From positions 25,939,407 through 26,003,406 of the forward strand of contig NC_079515.1 of NCBI RefSeq assembly GCF_000801105.2: DNA of 64,000 bases, written 5' to 3'. Shown in pieces: positions 46,542 through 58,092 of this stretch (within the stretch, counting starts at the first letter, position 1; every line of letters begins with the position of its first letter). The notes beneath the pieces were generated by a model. That model saw nothing but the letters and a program-made list of their open reading frames with translations, did no database searches and was not told where the DNA came from. The position numbers were made by a program, and so were the translations under genes. This stretch comes from Raphanus sativus (taxonomy: Eukaryota > Streptophyta > Magnoliopsida > Brassicales > Brassicaceae).

Positions 46542-46706
46542 CTAGATCGGACCGGTTTTAAAAGCAATATTAAGATCAGAGATCAAATCATCAGCATCTT
46601 CAATGCCTGCGGAGATTTGGACAATATCTTCCGCCAATCCCCTGGCCTCAAGTACTTCTGCAGGAATGCTTGCATGTGACAAGATCTTCTGTCAATCCCC
46701 TGGTCC
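46542..46706 (-). pseudogene. Relic last exon of cystathionine beta-lyase (CBL)
   Basis: The minus strand reads SHASIPAEVLEARGLAEDIV then QISAGIEDADDLISDLNIAF and KTGPI*. This is the C-terminal end of plant chloroplast cystathionine beta-lyase (methionine synthesis, PLP enzyme). Directly upstream, in another frame, TRGLTEDLV repeats the RGL.ED(I/L)V segment, so the exon is internally rearranged. None of the catalytic domain (PLP lysine) is present in the interval. In Arabidopsis, as I recall, CBL lies between ARR9 and CAP-D2, exactly this position. This is therefore the footprint of a lost syntenic gene rather than a random insertion. Confidence 0.8.
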
Positions 46707-47017
46707 GTTTCGGTTTGATCAATTCACTCGGTTAAAAACCAAAATGAACGCTGTTGTCCTTTACTCGATCAATTCACTTACTCGTTAGTGCAGTGTTGCA
46801 TTGTGGTCCTTTTGGAACATATAAGTTTCACAATATAAAGATTTAAGAAATACAAAGTTATGTGATTCCATAGACGAATAGGTATGGTAGTCGATTCTTC
46901 AATATCTAAGCATCATAGATTAAAAAAACAATGCAGTGAGCAAAACAGACATAGTTATAAGTTAGCTCTCGAGATGTTGAGCAAATTGACGACACTCTCT
47001 GCCTCTACACGGTTTCT

Positions 47018-47555
47018 TTACTTTCTACTTCCTGACCTCAGGTTTCTCCTGATGCTGCTCGATGACTCTCTACGGTTTACCTTCTTGACGTTCCTGCTTT
47101 CTGATTCGCCTTCTTCTTCTTCTTCTCCTGTAAACCGAACAACTTTACTTGACTGTTTCTAAAATATATTCATGCAACTAAACATGTGTGAGATTGTTTA
47201 ATAGATACTTATGGAAGTTTTTACATACCACCACTGGTGTTTTGCTCAGAATCTGGTACTTCCTCGGAGTCAGATGGCTCTTCCTCGGTGTTAGATAGTT
47301 CTTCCTCGGTGTCAGATGCTTTCAAACTATCCCCTTGTTCTTCCATTGATGGCCCTTCCTCGGTGTTAGATAGTTCTTCCTCGGTGTCAGATGCTTTCAA
47401 ACTATCCCCTTGTTCTTCCATTGATGGCCCTTCCTCGGTGTTAGATAGTTCTTCCTCGGTGTCAGACGCTTTCAAACTATCCCCTTGTTCTTCCATTGAT
47501 GGATCCACGATTTCACTGTCTGAAACATCTGAGGAAACACACAAATGGTTTATCT

Positions 47556-47598
<43 letters not shown>

Positions 47599-50500
47599 CC
47601 AATGTTTTAGAAAGGTTTCGTTAAATGGCATCTGGTTATCTAAAATCTGCTACAGTGAACTTTGTTTTAGCTCAGGGTCTGAGAAAAGCACTAACCTTCA
47701 TCTTCATCATATTCTTCTACAGGTTCGTCTTTCACTTTGCTGGGGACAACAAGAGATTCCATGTTCTTGGTTTTCTCTATATGAACCTGAGCGTTTCTTG
47801 CGGTTTCTTCTTGTTCTTTCTTTTCCATGTGGAACTTATTGACCTTCTCCTCAAACTCTTCAATGCACGCTTTAAGTTCTGGTTTCGCAAACTTCTTTCC
47901 CTGCTCAGATTCACAACCAGATGCCAAACTCACAAACAGCACGAGAAGAATGAAGAGAATAGCATGGGTACAGTAAAACTACAGAAACGTACCTTATTGA
48001 TTATGCTTCTAAAGTTTTCCGTCACTAGGTCCTCTGCTAAAGCATGCTCGTAGGACTTGAATGACTCGATAAGCTTTTTGATTCCCTTTTCTGTGAACGT
48101 CAGCAACGAAAGAGAATACGAAATGTATTCCCACTGTTTTGTATCTGCAAGTGTCGGCATAAATTTACAACGGAATACTTTCTATTAAACACATAACTGG
48201 TGTAAGAATGTATCATCACTCCAAGCATACCTGTGACTCCACTAAACCTATTGCAAAGCTTCTCAACCAGAGCCTCCATCTGTTTGTCCTGAAGATAGTT
48301 AAGGATAAAGATGAGTGATTAGATAAGAGGGAATACAAAGTCATTCTAACTTCAATGTCGAAAAGCTATAATACCTTTTTGATGGAGCCGATCAAGAATT
48401 GCATGACATTACAGAATGACTCTCTCTTCAAATTCCGGTTGGATAATTGCCCAAGTATATCAGGAAGTAGATTGTATATGGGATTCGATCCTGGATTTGT
48501 TCGGCAGAATTCATGTTCAAGCTTTAAATTTCATTCAAAAGTTGAACATGCTATGTTCATGTACAGTAGATATTGCATAACCCTGACCTTTCTTAGACAG
48601 TTCATGGAAAAATAGTTTTGCGAGACTAGAGATCCTTTCCACATCGTCTTCAATACATATAGCCATTTCATTAATATGCCCTTTCACCTGAAAACAGGAT
48701 CCACAAAATGAAACCTCAAACTATTGTTGCAGATGTTTAAATTGAGGAATGAGAGTGGCAAGGAACCATACCTTCATCATGTCGTTCAATATCAGATGTG
48801 AAAGGACCAGGACAGCATTTTTCCTGACCGAAACTGAAGCATCCCGTAACCTGGCATACATGTTTTCTGTCCAAGGTTCCAAAAGATTTGGAAAACGAAC
48901 TGCCAAGTCTCCGAGGGAAAGGGTGCAGTTTGACCGGACAACTTCAGAAGGTGCATTTTCAACAACTGTGAAGAGAAGCTGGAGGTTGGATTCGCTGGCA
49001 TACATTGAGGTTTACTCATTAATTTTAACTATAAGTTCAGTTTTGTAAAGGATAAATAGAATCTGAAATAAAGATTTGAACTTACCAGAAACTTGCATCA
49101 ATAATCATACACCTGCATAATGCAAGCATTGCGGAAGCTTGTAGTTCTGGATGCTGTGAAAAGGAATTCAAATTTTTGTATATCAGAAAGTAAATGCGAA
49201 AGGGAAAGAAGAGAAAGCTAAAAACACAAGCCTACAACATCATCACACACCATGGAGCAGTAAAAGGAATGAAAAACTAACTACCTTTTGCAGCGCAGAA
49301 AAATTTCTGCAAAGCTTTGAGAGAAAAATTGCACAGTCCCCAATCAGATTCTTCTCGCCAGAACCACCAGAAACAATCTCTCTCTCTGCTCTTTCAGCGA
49401 GTGTGTCCAGCAGTGCGTCATCAGAGGCAGCAAGTCCTAGCTCAGCATTTATGCTATGGTTCTGTAATACAAATAAAACATCGGATGAGATAGCATTAGC
49501 ACGCAAAAGTAACCCAATGGGTTTGCAACGTTTGTGCCATCAGTTGCAGTTTAGGGTATTGATTTGTACCTCTTGCATCGCCCCAGGGTTTTCTTCTGTA
49601 TTCTGATTTTCAGCAGCCGCTTTGTCCTTTTTAGTCTTCTGTCTACGGATCTTCTGGATGCAGGATTCTATATAGACCAACTGGTTCATGGCAATGTGAC
49701 TGACAACAAACAAGAATCTACTGAGTTTTGCTACTTGAACTGTGGTCAGAAAATCAACGACATTGTCGTCGGTATCATTCTGTGCTTGATCTTGTCCAAC
49801 TACGTCAAACACAGTGCTCAGGGACTTTTTAATAATTGTAGAAGCTAACGCTTCTGGAGTTGGGTGGATCATGTATATGGCACTTATGGCTTTATCAGCA
49901 GTAGCATAATATATGTTTTCTGGAAGCCAGTTACCAGTGATCAAGCTTTCAAGAATACTAAACAATCGGCTGCCACTGCTGAGCAATAACTTCTTCTTAT
50001 CTTCCTCTGAAAGCCGCTGAATAGCAGTGCATGCCGTTCTCGCAAGTAGAGGTTCTACTTTTGCCCAACGGCCAAACCCAATATCAATGATATCCTGTAT
50101 GTGCGATCCAAGAATCCTAGAGGACGACTTTGCAGCCATGCAAAGGATAGATAGAGCCCCACGACTTTGCTCAGCAGTTGTCCCATTGATGTTAAAGCAA
50201 AAGAAGTCCCACAGAGCCGAAGTCTACAAAGACAGAAACAATAAAAGCACTAGTTAACCTCTTGAGGTGGAATTCTTTAACTCGAGAAATGATGAACCGA
50301 TAATAAATAACAAGCTTATTGGTTTTCGTTATTCTTGACCATGCATACTATATGTATTGCTGGAGTCATAGAAGGAACCTACCGTGCTGCTAGATATTTC
50401 ACCTTTGGACACTAAAGCATTAACAATAAACTCTAGCGCTGCTTGATCTCCTATATTCGAATCTACGGCAAGGTTCAGAAGCTGTTTGGCCGTTTCAACT

Positions 50501-52827
50501 GGATTTTTCCTAATGTAGATTGAAATGAAGGCATTCTCCACTGCCTCATATATGGACTTATCCTGAGAAAAGGCCTGCAGAGAAAACAACATGTATTTAG
50601 CACCATGTATGTAGGGGATGTTGTTAACTCATAAAACAGCAGATGAGAGGATTTTTAGGAGTTACAATACGTGATAAGAGACCATACCAGAGGCAGAATT
50701 TTACGGAGACAAGCTTCTGCACCATCAATTTGGAACTGCTTACACCTCATCAACAAGAGAATTGCATTCTCGACATCACTGGCAGAAGATGAAGCCATCA
50801 GTTGAACGAGGATCGGCATACTAGCTGACATGCACTTTGAGAAGCTCAATCCAGACTCAAGGGAAGCAATCAAGGCCTTGGTCTGCTCGAGGTTACCAAT
50901 ATCTGGAACAGAAACATCCTTCTCACGGATTTCTTCTCCATTCTCTGGCTGACAGCTATCAGGTAGACTATCTAGATGCGTATTACTTGTAACTTCAGGT
51001 TGCAAGTCATCGATTTCACCATCTCCATTACAGGACTCAACATCTGAAGTTGGCTCTTTTGATGAGTCCTCAGTAGGGCGGTTTGGTTCAAGCTCGTTCA
51101 GTTTCCTTTTGTACTGCTCCAGGGTTGCTTCAAATGAAGCTATCCGAAGCTGTGGCCCAAAGGGGTTATGCTGCAACATCGTGATCAGTAAACTTAAAGC
51201 GGATTTTCTTACAATTGCACTCTTGTCTTCCAGTCTTCCAGCAGTTATTGATGCAACCTCGTTCCATAGGCCAATCGAAACAGAATGCCCTTCACATAAC
51301 TCAGCCCAAACCTGAAGAACTCGGCTCCTTGTGTAGGCAGAAACATCTCTACAACGTTCGAGCAAAATTTCCAACATAGCTTGCTTAGTTCGCAGACGAA
51401 GGGACTTGGAACTCACATCTCCCTCAACATCATTAAATGCTTTTGCAACTAATTTCCCGAGAACACCAACTAGTGCGTTTCTGATCTTATATGATTCACC
51501 ACCAAAATGAGGAACCAAAACTCCAACATTTGTAGACATTACTTTTGGCAAACGATCAGCAAGCTCGACCAGAAAACGCCCCACATTATCAGCCCCAACC
51601 GTATCTTTAACATAGGCTTTCGGATCAGTCCTCCCAATATCTCTAATGATTGTCACCGCCAAGGTACCATCTGAATACTTAGTTTCAGCTCTAGCAACTG
51701 CATCAGCAACGTGTACAACAGAAAAATCATACTTGTGTATCAAATGCATGACCGAGGCACATGACTGCACTATGTAACGGTACTTTGTAGCAGATGCTCC
51801 TATGATGCGGCACAGGGCATCTTTTGCCTCAGGGTCTTTTAAGATCGCCGCATTCTCAAAGAGAGAGAACGAGTTTCTACAAGGAAAAAAAAGAGCCATG
51901 AGAATGTACACTTAAAATGGAGTATGAGTAAGGTTACAGAACTTACTTGACAACGAAAGAGAGGTAGTTTTCATCTAGCTCTGAAGATCCAAAGAGCAAG
52001 GATAAGTTGATCTCAAGAGAGTTTGCAATCAAATTAAGCATCCTACCCCTCTGAGGCTCCCAGTTCCATGACTGAATAATCTGCTTCTTCCTCCCTCGTC
52101 CCACCACCTGTTCATCCACAACATCAGATAAACTCTACTCTGAAATCTTGAAAAAAGAAAAGAAAAGAAAAGAACTCACCTTTGTGCTGTCAACAGAGCT
52201 AACATGCGACTCTTCAGTCACAACAATAGTCATTAGAAAGAAAGTGTAGATCTTCAAGGCATTGCGATGAGACGTGATCCTATCGATGATCGGAACTTCA
52301 TCCTCCTCCTCCTGACCTTGTTGTGCAGACCGTGAGATGGAATCGACGTTGGGAAGAAGAACGCTTAGGTTAGAGCGAAGGCTTTCAACGAGATTACACT
52401 TGCAAGGCGGAGGAAGGCTATAAAAGCTCCTGACTAGAGAGTAGACACGGTCGAAAACGTCTTGGTATTCGATACAGAAGAGTTCTCTATCAGATAGGTC
52501 GAATGATACACCTGTCAATTCAAATTTCAATTCATCATAAGTATCACATCGTTCACAGCTTCACTTTAGTGACTAATCTCTTCGCGCTCTAAACTTATAC
52601 ACACAAACCCTAGTTTCGATTTCTGCGATCTAATTCGAGTTTTTCTGGACAATTAGACGGAAGATTAATAGAGTGAAGAGTGTTTTTTTACCTTTGACGA
52701 ACTCTTCGAGATCGGAAGGGCGAAGAGAGGTGACGTCGACGGGATTCTGAGCGAAGAGTCGGTGATTGTCTTCTGGATCTTCTTCTAGGGCTCGTAGGAT
52801 TTGGGGGAAAACAAAGGGAGGAGCCAT
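47018..52827 (-). CDS. CAP-D2: Condensin complex subunit 1 (CAP-D2)
   Basis: This long multi-exon gene encodes the HEAT-repeat subunit D2 of condensin I, which with SMC2/SMC4 compacts mitotic chromosomes. The start MAPPFVFPQILRALEEDPED lies at 52827. The N-terminal Cnd1 region (SFDLSDRELFCIEYQDVFDR, KALKIYTFFLMTIV-type helices) is followed by the large exon at about 51877-50690 with HEAT repeats (YIVQSCASVMHLIHKYDFSV, LQVWAELCEGHSVSIGLWNE). The central helices come next, then the Cnd1 C-terminal domain (LRDASVSVRKNAVLVLSHLI, LNDMMKVKGHINEMAICIED). The tail is acidic, made of three 25-residue repeats, then basic (RRESSSSIRRNLRSGSRK*). The stop is at 47018-47020; exons inspected join in frame. 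Length is estimated near 1,350-1,400 residues. Confidence 0.93.
47281..47505. repeat. In-frame 75-bp minisatellite in CAP-D2 tail
   Basis: Three consecutive 75-bp units (47281-47355, 47356-47430, 47431-47505) are almost identical at the DNA level. Each encodes 25 residues, of the form PSMEEQGDSLKASDTEEEL plus SNTEEG. Because 75 is divisible by three, copy-number change keeps the frame. Each unit contains two related S-(D/N)-T-E-E subrepeats, giving repeated Ser/Thr-acidic sites of casein-kinase-2 type. Confidence 0.92.
47558..47595. repeat. (GA)n microsatellite in a CAP-D2 intron
   Basis: An uninterrupted run of GA dinucleotides lies in the intron between the exon ending at about 47687 and the minisatellite exon. 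It is a likely length-polymorphic marker. Confidence 0.9.
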
Positions 52828-53254
52828 TTTCTTAGAGAGAGAAGTTGAGGGGGAGAGAGAGAGAGAGGGAGATGCAATTTCAAAACGAAATTCAAAATGG
52901 CAAAGGAGCGGAAATAAGTGAAGAGATGGACCACATTACCGGGTCGGGTTCGGAATCTGAATCAGGGTCGGATCTCTGATTTTTTTATTACTATTAAAAA
53001 TGACTACTAAAGACTAAAGTGTAGAGATATTAAATTATTGAAGGCATTGATGACGATGCGTTTCACGGCGGCGTGGCGGGCCCAGATAGGGAGTAGCTGG
53101 TGAATCAGTTCAATGAAAATAAAACACGTGGCGAGATCTGAGTGGTCGGAAGATCCTTGATTACTACTTTTCGAAGCTTTGGTTCTCTTTTTTTAACAGG
53201 GCTTCTCCGACCAATCAATCATTTGAGAGCGAAGAAGAAGAAGAAACTTGGGAG

Positions 53255-53401
53255 ATGGCGATGCCGCTGGGCATGGCGACGTATCTGATGAGAATGGTTT
53301 GGTTTTCTCTGAGCGGTTGGGTGTTCACTTGTTTGTCTATCGCCGACGAGATCGCTGGTTCTCTTAGAAACGGAGATATTGGTCCTTTCCATGTCGGATG
53401 A
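53255..53401 (+). CDS. 48-residue conserved membrane microprotein
   Basis: The single frame begins MAMPLGMATYLMRMVWFSLS and ends ADEIAGSLRNGDIGPFHVG, with one hydrophobic segment from about residue 7 to 29 (TYLMRMVWFSLSGWVFTCLS). It lies between CAP-D2 (divergent) and the glutaredoxin-like gene. In Arabidopsis I recall a short transmembrane protein, At3g57062, at this position, which favours a real gene although it is below usual ORF cut-offs. The function is unknown; a small one-pass membrane protein is inferred. The ATG is preceded by a purine-rich leader (GAAGAAGAAGAAGAAAC), common in plant 5' UTRs. Confidence 0.7.
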   Translation: MAMPLGMATYLMRMVWFSLSGWVFTCLSIADEIAGSLRNGDIGPFHVG

Positions 53402-55513
53402 ATCCATATCTTTAACTCTCCTTCTGTTAGATGCGTATATGTTCTTACTTTCTCAATTTTAAGTTTCCTTTTTTGTTTGATCCGTTGTTGTTTTCGATCA
53501 GAGTCTCTTTTGAGACTGATAATTTGATAATAGTTAATGTTAATAGATGGTTAAGATTTAGATCAAGTTTGTGGATGTGTTATATGTCTCAGCCGCTATC
53601 TGTGTCTAGGTGTGACCAGTAGTTTGCTTCCTATACGAGACTTGATGATGCTTTTTTGTGTTCTTGTGTTTATAGAAGTATGTTCAGGACCGTGATCATT
53701 TTATATTCAGATAATTTCTATGATTCTCTGGTGATATGATCACCATAAGCTTCAACAGTTATTGGATGAGTTTCAAGACATAAGTGATGAACTCTTTTTA
53801 AGTTCTGTAACAAAGCTTTCTTTGAGATTATGTATTTATTTATCTCAACATTATCTTCTGTTTTTTTTCCTCCCTAGCTTGCTTGCTAGTTGGCAAACAC
53901 GTTTTGCACTCAGGCCTTTCTGATTTTCAGGGAGGGTATATAACTGCAACCAATCTGCAGAGAACAAAAGAAGTTATGTCATCTTGATTTGATGTCAAAT
54001 CTCCTCAGCCAAGAGCAGAGCAAAGCATGGCTACCGAGAATAGATTCCATAGTTTTACCATTTTTTTCCAACACGGTTTTGTTTGATTCATCAACCAAAC
54101 CATTCTGAAGTATCATATTCCATATATGTTATCAATCATAGTGTAACATGTAACAGCAAAGCATTTGACCCCAAACAAGAAAAATAAAGGTAACACCAGC
54201 AAAGCACAATACTTTCTCGTGGGAGTTTGAATCTACAGCTATGTCAATTAATTGCACACCAGTCATCAAACACACCAGCTCAAGTAACTAGAAGTTATGT
54301 CAGACAAAAAAAATGAAAAATTAAATGTAGTTTCACTCAAAATCAACTAAACAAGGTCTCGATAACAGATCAGATATGGACTAGAAACTTTGCATAAAGT
54401 CATTCATTAATAATAAATCATTCACATGAATGCTCTGCCCAAGTCGTATCTCGAAATTTATTATCTGAGTCATTCATTGTATATAGTAGTACTATTTTCA
54501 AATATATTAAAACCATTTTATAAAACATTTAATATTTTTAGTTTTTACATCAAATTTAATATATATATATATATATGTAAATATATTTAATTTTGTTTCA
54601 TATCTGATCAAAGAAAAGAAAAAGAGAAAAATACAAAAATAGCAACAAACCAAGTTTTTATCGCAAAATAGCATCACAAGGAGGAAAATGACCAAAATAA
54701 GGTTTTTTAAAAGGTAAATATGCATTTATAATCCTTGGATTAATTAATTTAAGATTTAGGGCTTAGAGTTAAGGGGTGGGGTTTTAGGAATGTATTCAAA
54801 TTTTTAAAAATAAAAAATTAAAATTAAAATTTTCAAAACAAAAAAGTGCTATTTTGGTCATTTTATTTTTTGAGTGCTATTTTTGTGACAAAAACTTAAA
54901 AAGTGATATTTTAGAGATTTGCCCATAAAAAAGTTAAATGTATTTTCCTATGATTTAATATAAAATAGTTTAGAAAATACTATATTGCTAAAATTAAATG
55001 CTAAATTATTAATTATAATATATTAGATACATTTTGATTATATTGTGATTTTTTGTCAAAAAGTTATATTGTGAATTGAAAATGACATGTCAATATTTAA
55101 TAAATTTTCTTTTTTTCCCTCCTATATATCTAGTTTTAGTACGAAAAATAAAGATCGAAGTTATGCAGAATGCAGATAACGACATTTTTTTATTTAATTT
55201 TTCTTTTTGCTGTTGTTGTCGTCTTTAATTTAATTACATGCTATCCCGATTTATAGCATTCGTTACAAAATCAAAATCAAATCGACTAGTTGGGTGTCGG
55301 GAAAAATAAACATCACCATCGTTCCTCCTGCCATTAAATTTGTTCACCATCTTTTCTTCCACCTCCAACTGTCCAAGACAGCTATTCTCCACCCTCTCTA
55401 GCTTTCCTCTTCTGTTTCCTCTATCAAACCCCCCCAGAGAGAATCTCAGAAGAACACCAGAAAGAGAAACAAAACTAAAAACCAAATCTTTCAAAGTTAA
55501 GTGTTTGTTAAAA
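53402..55513. other. Intergenic: microprotein 3' region and glutaredoxin 5' region
   Basis: The first 600 bp probably hold the 3' UTR of the microprotein gene, possibly spliced. From about 54480 the DNA is AT-rich, with a (TA)n run at about 54560-54576 and the element at 54629-54924. A pyrimidine-rich leader precedes the glutaredoxin-like start. Confidence 0.4.
54629..54924. mobile_element. Long-TIR non-autonomous element (MITE)
   Basis: The left arm contains AAATACAAAAATAGCAACAA and AAGTTTTTATCGCAAAATAG. The right arm, reverse complemented, reads GGGCAAATCTCTAAAATATC then AAGTTTTTGTCACAAAAATA. This is an imperfect inverted repeat of about 45 bp. Internal phrases TTAGGG, GGGGTGGGGTTTTAGG recur at about 14150 in reverse. 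No coding capacity is present; a Mutator-like origin is possible but unproven. Confidence 0.5.
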
Positions 55514-56746
55514 ATGGGCTCTTCTACTTCAAAAGCCTCATCTTCAGCTTCTTCTACTTCCGTCTCTTCTTCCCCGGCGGCGACGACGAAGCTCGCCTCC
55601 GACTCTCCTTCTCCGGCGATCCACAAAGCTTTCTCTTTTCCGACGCCGTTGGTTCACCATCCTCCCGCTAGAAAGGGCGACACTCACCACCTCGTTTCCC
55701 TCACTTCCACCTCGTACGGCTCTCTCCTCCTCAAAAGCTCCTCCTCCGACCAGCACACGCCTCCTCGTATCTCAATCTCCGACAAGAACGCAACAGATCC
55801 GGTCTCACGCGACTCGCTCTCTCCCGACTCGGTTATCAACACGTGGGAGCTCATGGACGGCTTGGACGACGAATTCGAATTCGAAACCCCCGAAACCGGT
55901 AAACCTAGCTCCGGTCAAGATCCGGATGTTTGCCCTAAACCCGACCCGAATCGGAATGTAGGTCGTAATGGGTCTGCTTTGAAACTGGACGGATCCTACG
56001 AATTGGTGAAGATCGAACGTGACGAAGAAGATTGGGTCCCGTTGTCTTATAAACCAAAGCAACCTCTTTGGAAGCATCTGTCTGAAGAATCTTTCTTGTC
56101 TGGTTTAGATCCCAGCATTGTCTCTTCTTACAAGAAAGCCTTGTCCTCTAAACAGTTAACCAATGTCGAGAACAAAAACCCTCTCACAACCACAAAGTCC
56201 CTCTCTTTCATAACCAGCGAGCCAAAATCTGTTTGCTCTACTCCACTGAGTTCACAAACCAAACCGAGATTACAAGGAGGAGCAGAAGACAAGATTGTGT
56301 TATACTTCACAACTCTCCGAGGAATTAGGAAGACATACGAGGATTGCTGTTGCGTAAGGATGATATTGAGAGGCCTTCAAGTTGCGGTAGACGAGCGTGA
56401 TATCTCGATGGATTCTAAATACAGGAAAGAGCTTCAAAGCTTGCTCGGTGCTGCGGAGAAACCAAAACCGGTTTGTTTGCCTCAGGTGTTTATCAGAGGA
56501 AGCCACATTGGTGGCGTCGAGGAGATTATGAAGCTAAATGATAGCGGTGAGTTAGCTGAGATGTTGAAAGATTTCCCTCCTAGTGAATGCTTGGGGACAT
56601 GCCGGAGCTGTGGTGATGCAAGGTTTGTGCCTTGTACTAACTGTGATGGTAGCACTAAGGTGTTTGAAGAGGAAGAAGAACGGTTCAAGAGATGTTCAAA
56701 ATGCAATGAGAATGGACTGGTGCGTTGTCGTCAGTGTTGCGTCTAA
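55514..56746 (+). CDS. Glutaredoxin-like protein with C-terminal CxxC zinc-binding region
   Basis: This intronless frame gives 410 residues from the ATG at 55514. I chose it over the in-frame ATG at 55340 because MGSSTSKASS begins like an N-myristoylated protein (Gly2, Ser6), as in the plant family. Residues 1-260 are Ser/Pro-rich and variable, with the conserved INTWELMDGLDDEFEFETP motif. The glutaredoxin-fold domain starts at KIVLYFTTLRGIRKTYEDCC and includes PQVFIRGSHIGGVEEIMKLN. The usual CPYC/CGFC site is replaced by TLRGIRKTYEDC, so classical disulfide reductase activity is doubtful. The end carries four CxxC pairs (CRSCGDARFVPCTNC, CSKCNENGLVRCRQC) resembling a DnaJ-type zinc region. 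It matches Arabidopsis At3g57070. The role is unknown, possibly plasma-membrane associated redox or metal signalling. Confidence 0.9.
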   Translation: MGSSTSKASSSASSTSVSSSPAATTKLASDSPSPAIHKAFSFPTPLVHHPPARKGDTHHLVSLTSTSYGSLLLKSSSSDQHTPPRISISDKNATDPVSRDSLSPDSVINTWELMDGLDDEFEFETPETGKPSSGQDPDVCPKPDPNRNVGRNGSALKLDGSYELVKIERDEEDWVPLSYKPKQPLWKHLSEESFLSGLDPSIVSSYKKALSSKQLTNVENKNPLTTTKSLSFITSEPKSVCSTPLSSQTKPRLQGGAEDKIVLYFTTLRGIRKTYEDCCCVRMILRGLQVAVDERDISMDSKYRKELQSLLGAAEKPKPVCLPQVFIRGSHIGGVEEIMKLNDSGELAEMLKDFPPSECLGTCRSCGDARFVPCTNCDGSTKVFEEEEERFKRCSKCNENGLVRCRQCCV

Positions 56747-57038
56747 GTGGGTTTGTTGGATCAGGAGTTTGTGTGGTTCAAAGGCGCTTAGGTTGAATGT
56801 GTGAATTGAATTGTAAAAGTGAAGAAGATTAAGAGAGAGATGATGATTTTTACGTAAGGTATTGGGTTAGTATGGTATATTTGAATAAGAGGCTCAAGAC
56901 TAACTACTGTTACTCTCTTGTGGTGGTGTTTTTTTGTTTGTATCATATTTGTTTTTTGGCCTAGACACTTTTTTAACATTTCAAGCTAAATGATTATTAC
57001 TACTTTATTTTTAAGTACATAATAACTTGTTAGACGCT

Positions 57039-57633
57039 AGGGTGGGCATTTCGGTTTAGTTTCGGGTTCGGTTTGGTTTGTGTAATTTGAGTTTTATAAG
57101 ACTTAAACCAATTAAAACCAAAGTATCTTTGGTTTGGGTTAGATTTGGGTTTAATTCGGTTCGGTTCGGTTTGGTTTAGATTTAGTTTGGTTTACATTAT
57201 TATGGTTTAGTTTAGTTTGGTGTAGTTCGGGTTGGTTATAAAATATGAAGGCATCAGTTTTATACTTTTATTAAAAAATAATCAACTCATAAACGATAGA
57301 ATGAAAATATAAAAAATTATGCTACATGATTTTATATATAATAGAATCATATTTGTAATTTTTTTTAAAGATATGGAAGTTATGAGAAAATTAAAAACGA
57401 AACTTTAATTAAAATTTACAATATGTTAATATATATATATATCATATATATTTTTACTATATATAAATTGGACTATCGGTTTGGTTCAGTTTTACCCTGA
57501 CCAAATCAAATTGTTCGGGTTGAGTAAAACATGAACCAATTGGGTTACATAAAGAGCACGGTTTGGTTTGGTTCGGTTTAACTTCGGTTTGGTTGGTTCA
57601 GTTCGGTTCGGTTTGGGTTTTTGCCCACCCCTA
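57039..57633. mobile_element. MULE-type non-autonomous element with 9-bp target duplication
   Basis: Identical 9-bp repeats TTAGACGCT at 57030-57038 and 57634-57642 flank a 595-bp element. It begins AGGGTGGGCATTTCGG and ends TTTTGCCCACCCCTA, an inverted repeat of the (T)AGGG(G)TGGGCA type. Subterminal regions are arrays of GGTTCGGTTTGGTT. The 9-bp duplication points to the Mutator superfamily. There is no transposase. Confidence 0.88.
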
Positions 57634-58092
57634 TTAGACGCTGACTGGTAATTGGCATGATGGCATAAATCAGTGAGACGTTTTTTTGCAGAGTTCTATT
57701 AGTGAAAAGTTTATGCGCAAAGGAGACTTTTGTTCATTCATAAATTTAACATATGAAATTGTCATTCTTCCCTGACCAAATAAGAAAATGTGTTTGATAA
57801 TTTTTCACCATTTAACTTAATATATACACTTCTAATACAAATTTATATTTTTATTACAAACTAGATTTTTTTTTTATGAAAAGTTATTCAACCAATAATT
57901 TTATTTGTTTATGTCTCTCATTTACTTGTATTCACTATAGATATCAGGAATTGGATCCAAACAAAATCACGTGGAAGTCACACTGAAAACAACATGTTTT
58001 ACTTTTAGGATTTGTTTGCAATACATAGAGAAATGCTTACCATAATGACAACAATGGTTGATACAAACAAAAGTGTGAATGCTATTCAGATA

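Noticed and set aside
47237..47557. Serine-rich repeat frame on the plus strand
   Set aside because: It is the reverse-strand shadow of the CAP-D2 minisatellite, which joins in frame to neighbouring exons on the minus strand.
55340..55513. N-terminal extension of the glutaredoxin-like protein from the upstream in-frame ATG
   Set aside because: The family starts at MGSS with a myristoylation signal. The extension looks like 5' UTR.
55234..55626. Glu/Val-rich minus-strand frame
   Set aside because: It is antisense to the serine/proline-rich N terminus of the glutaredoxin-like gene.
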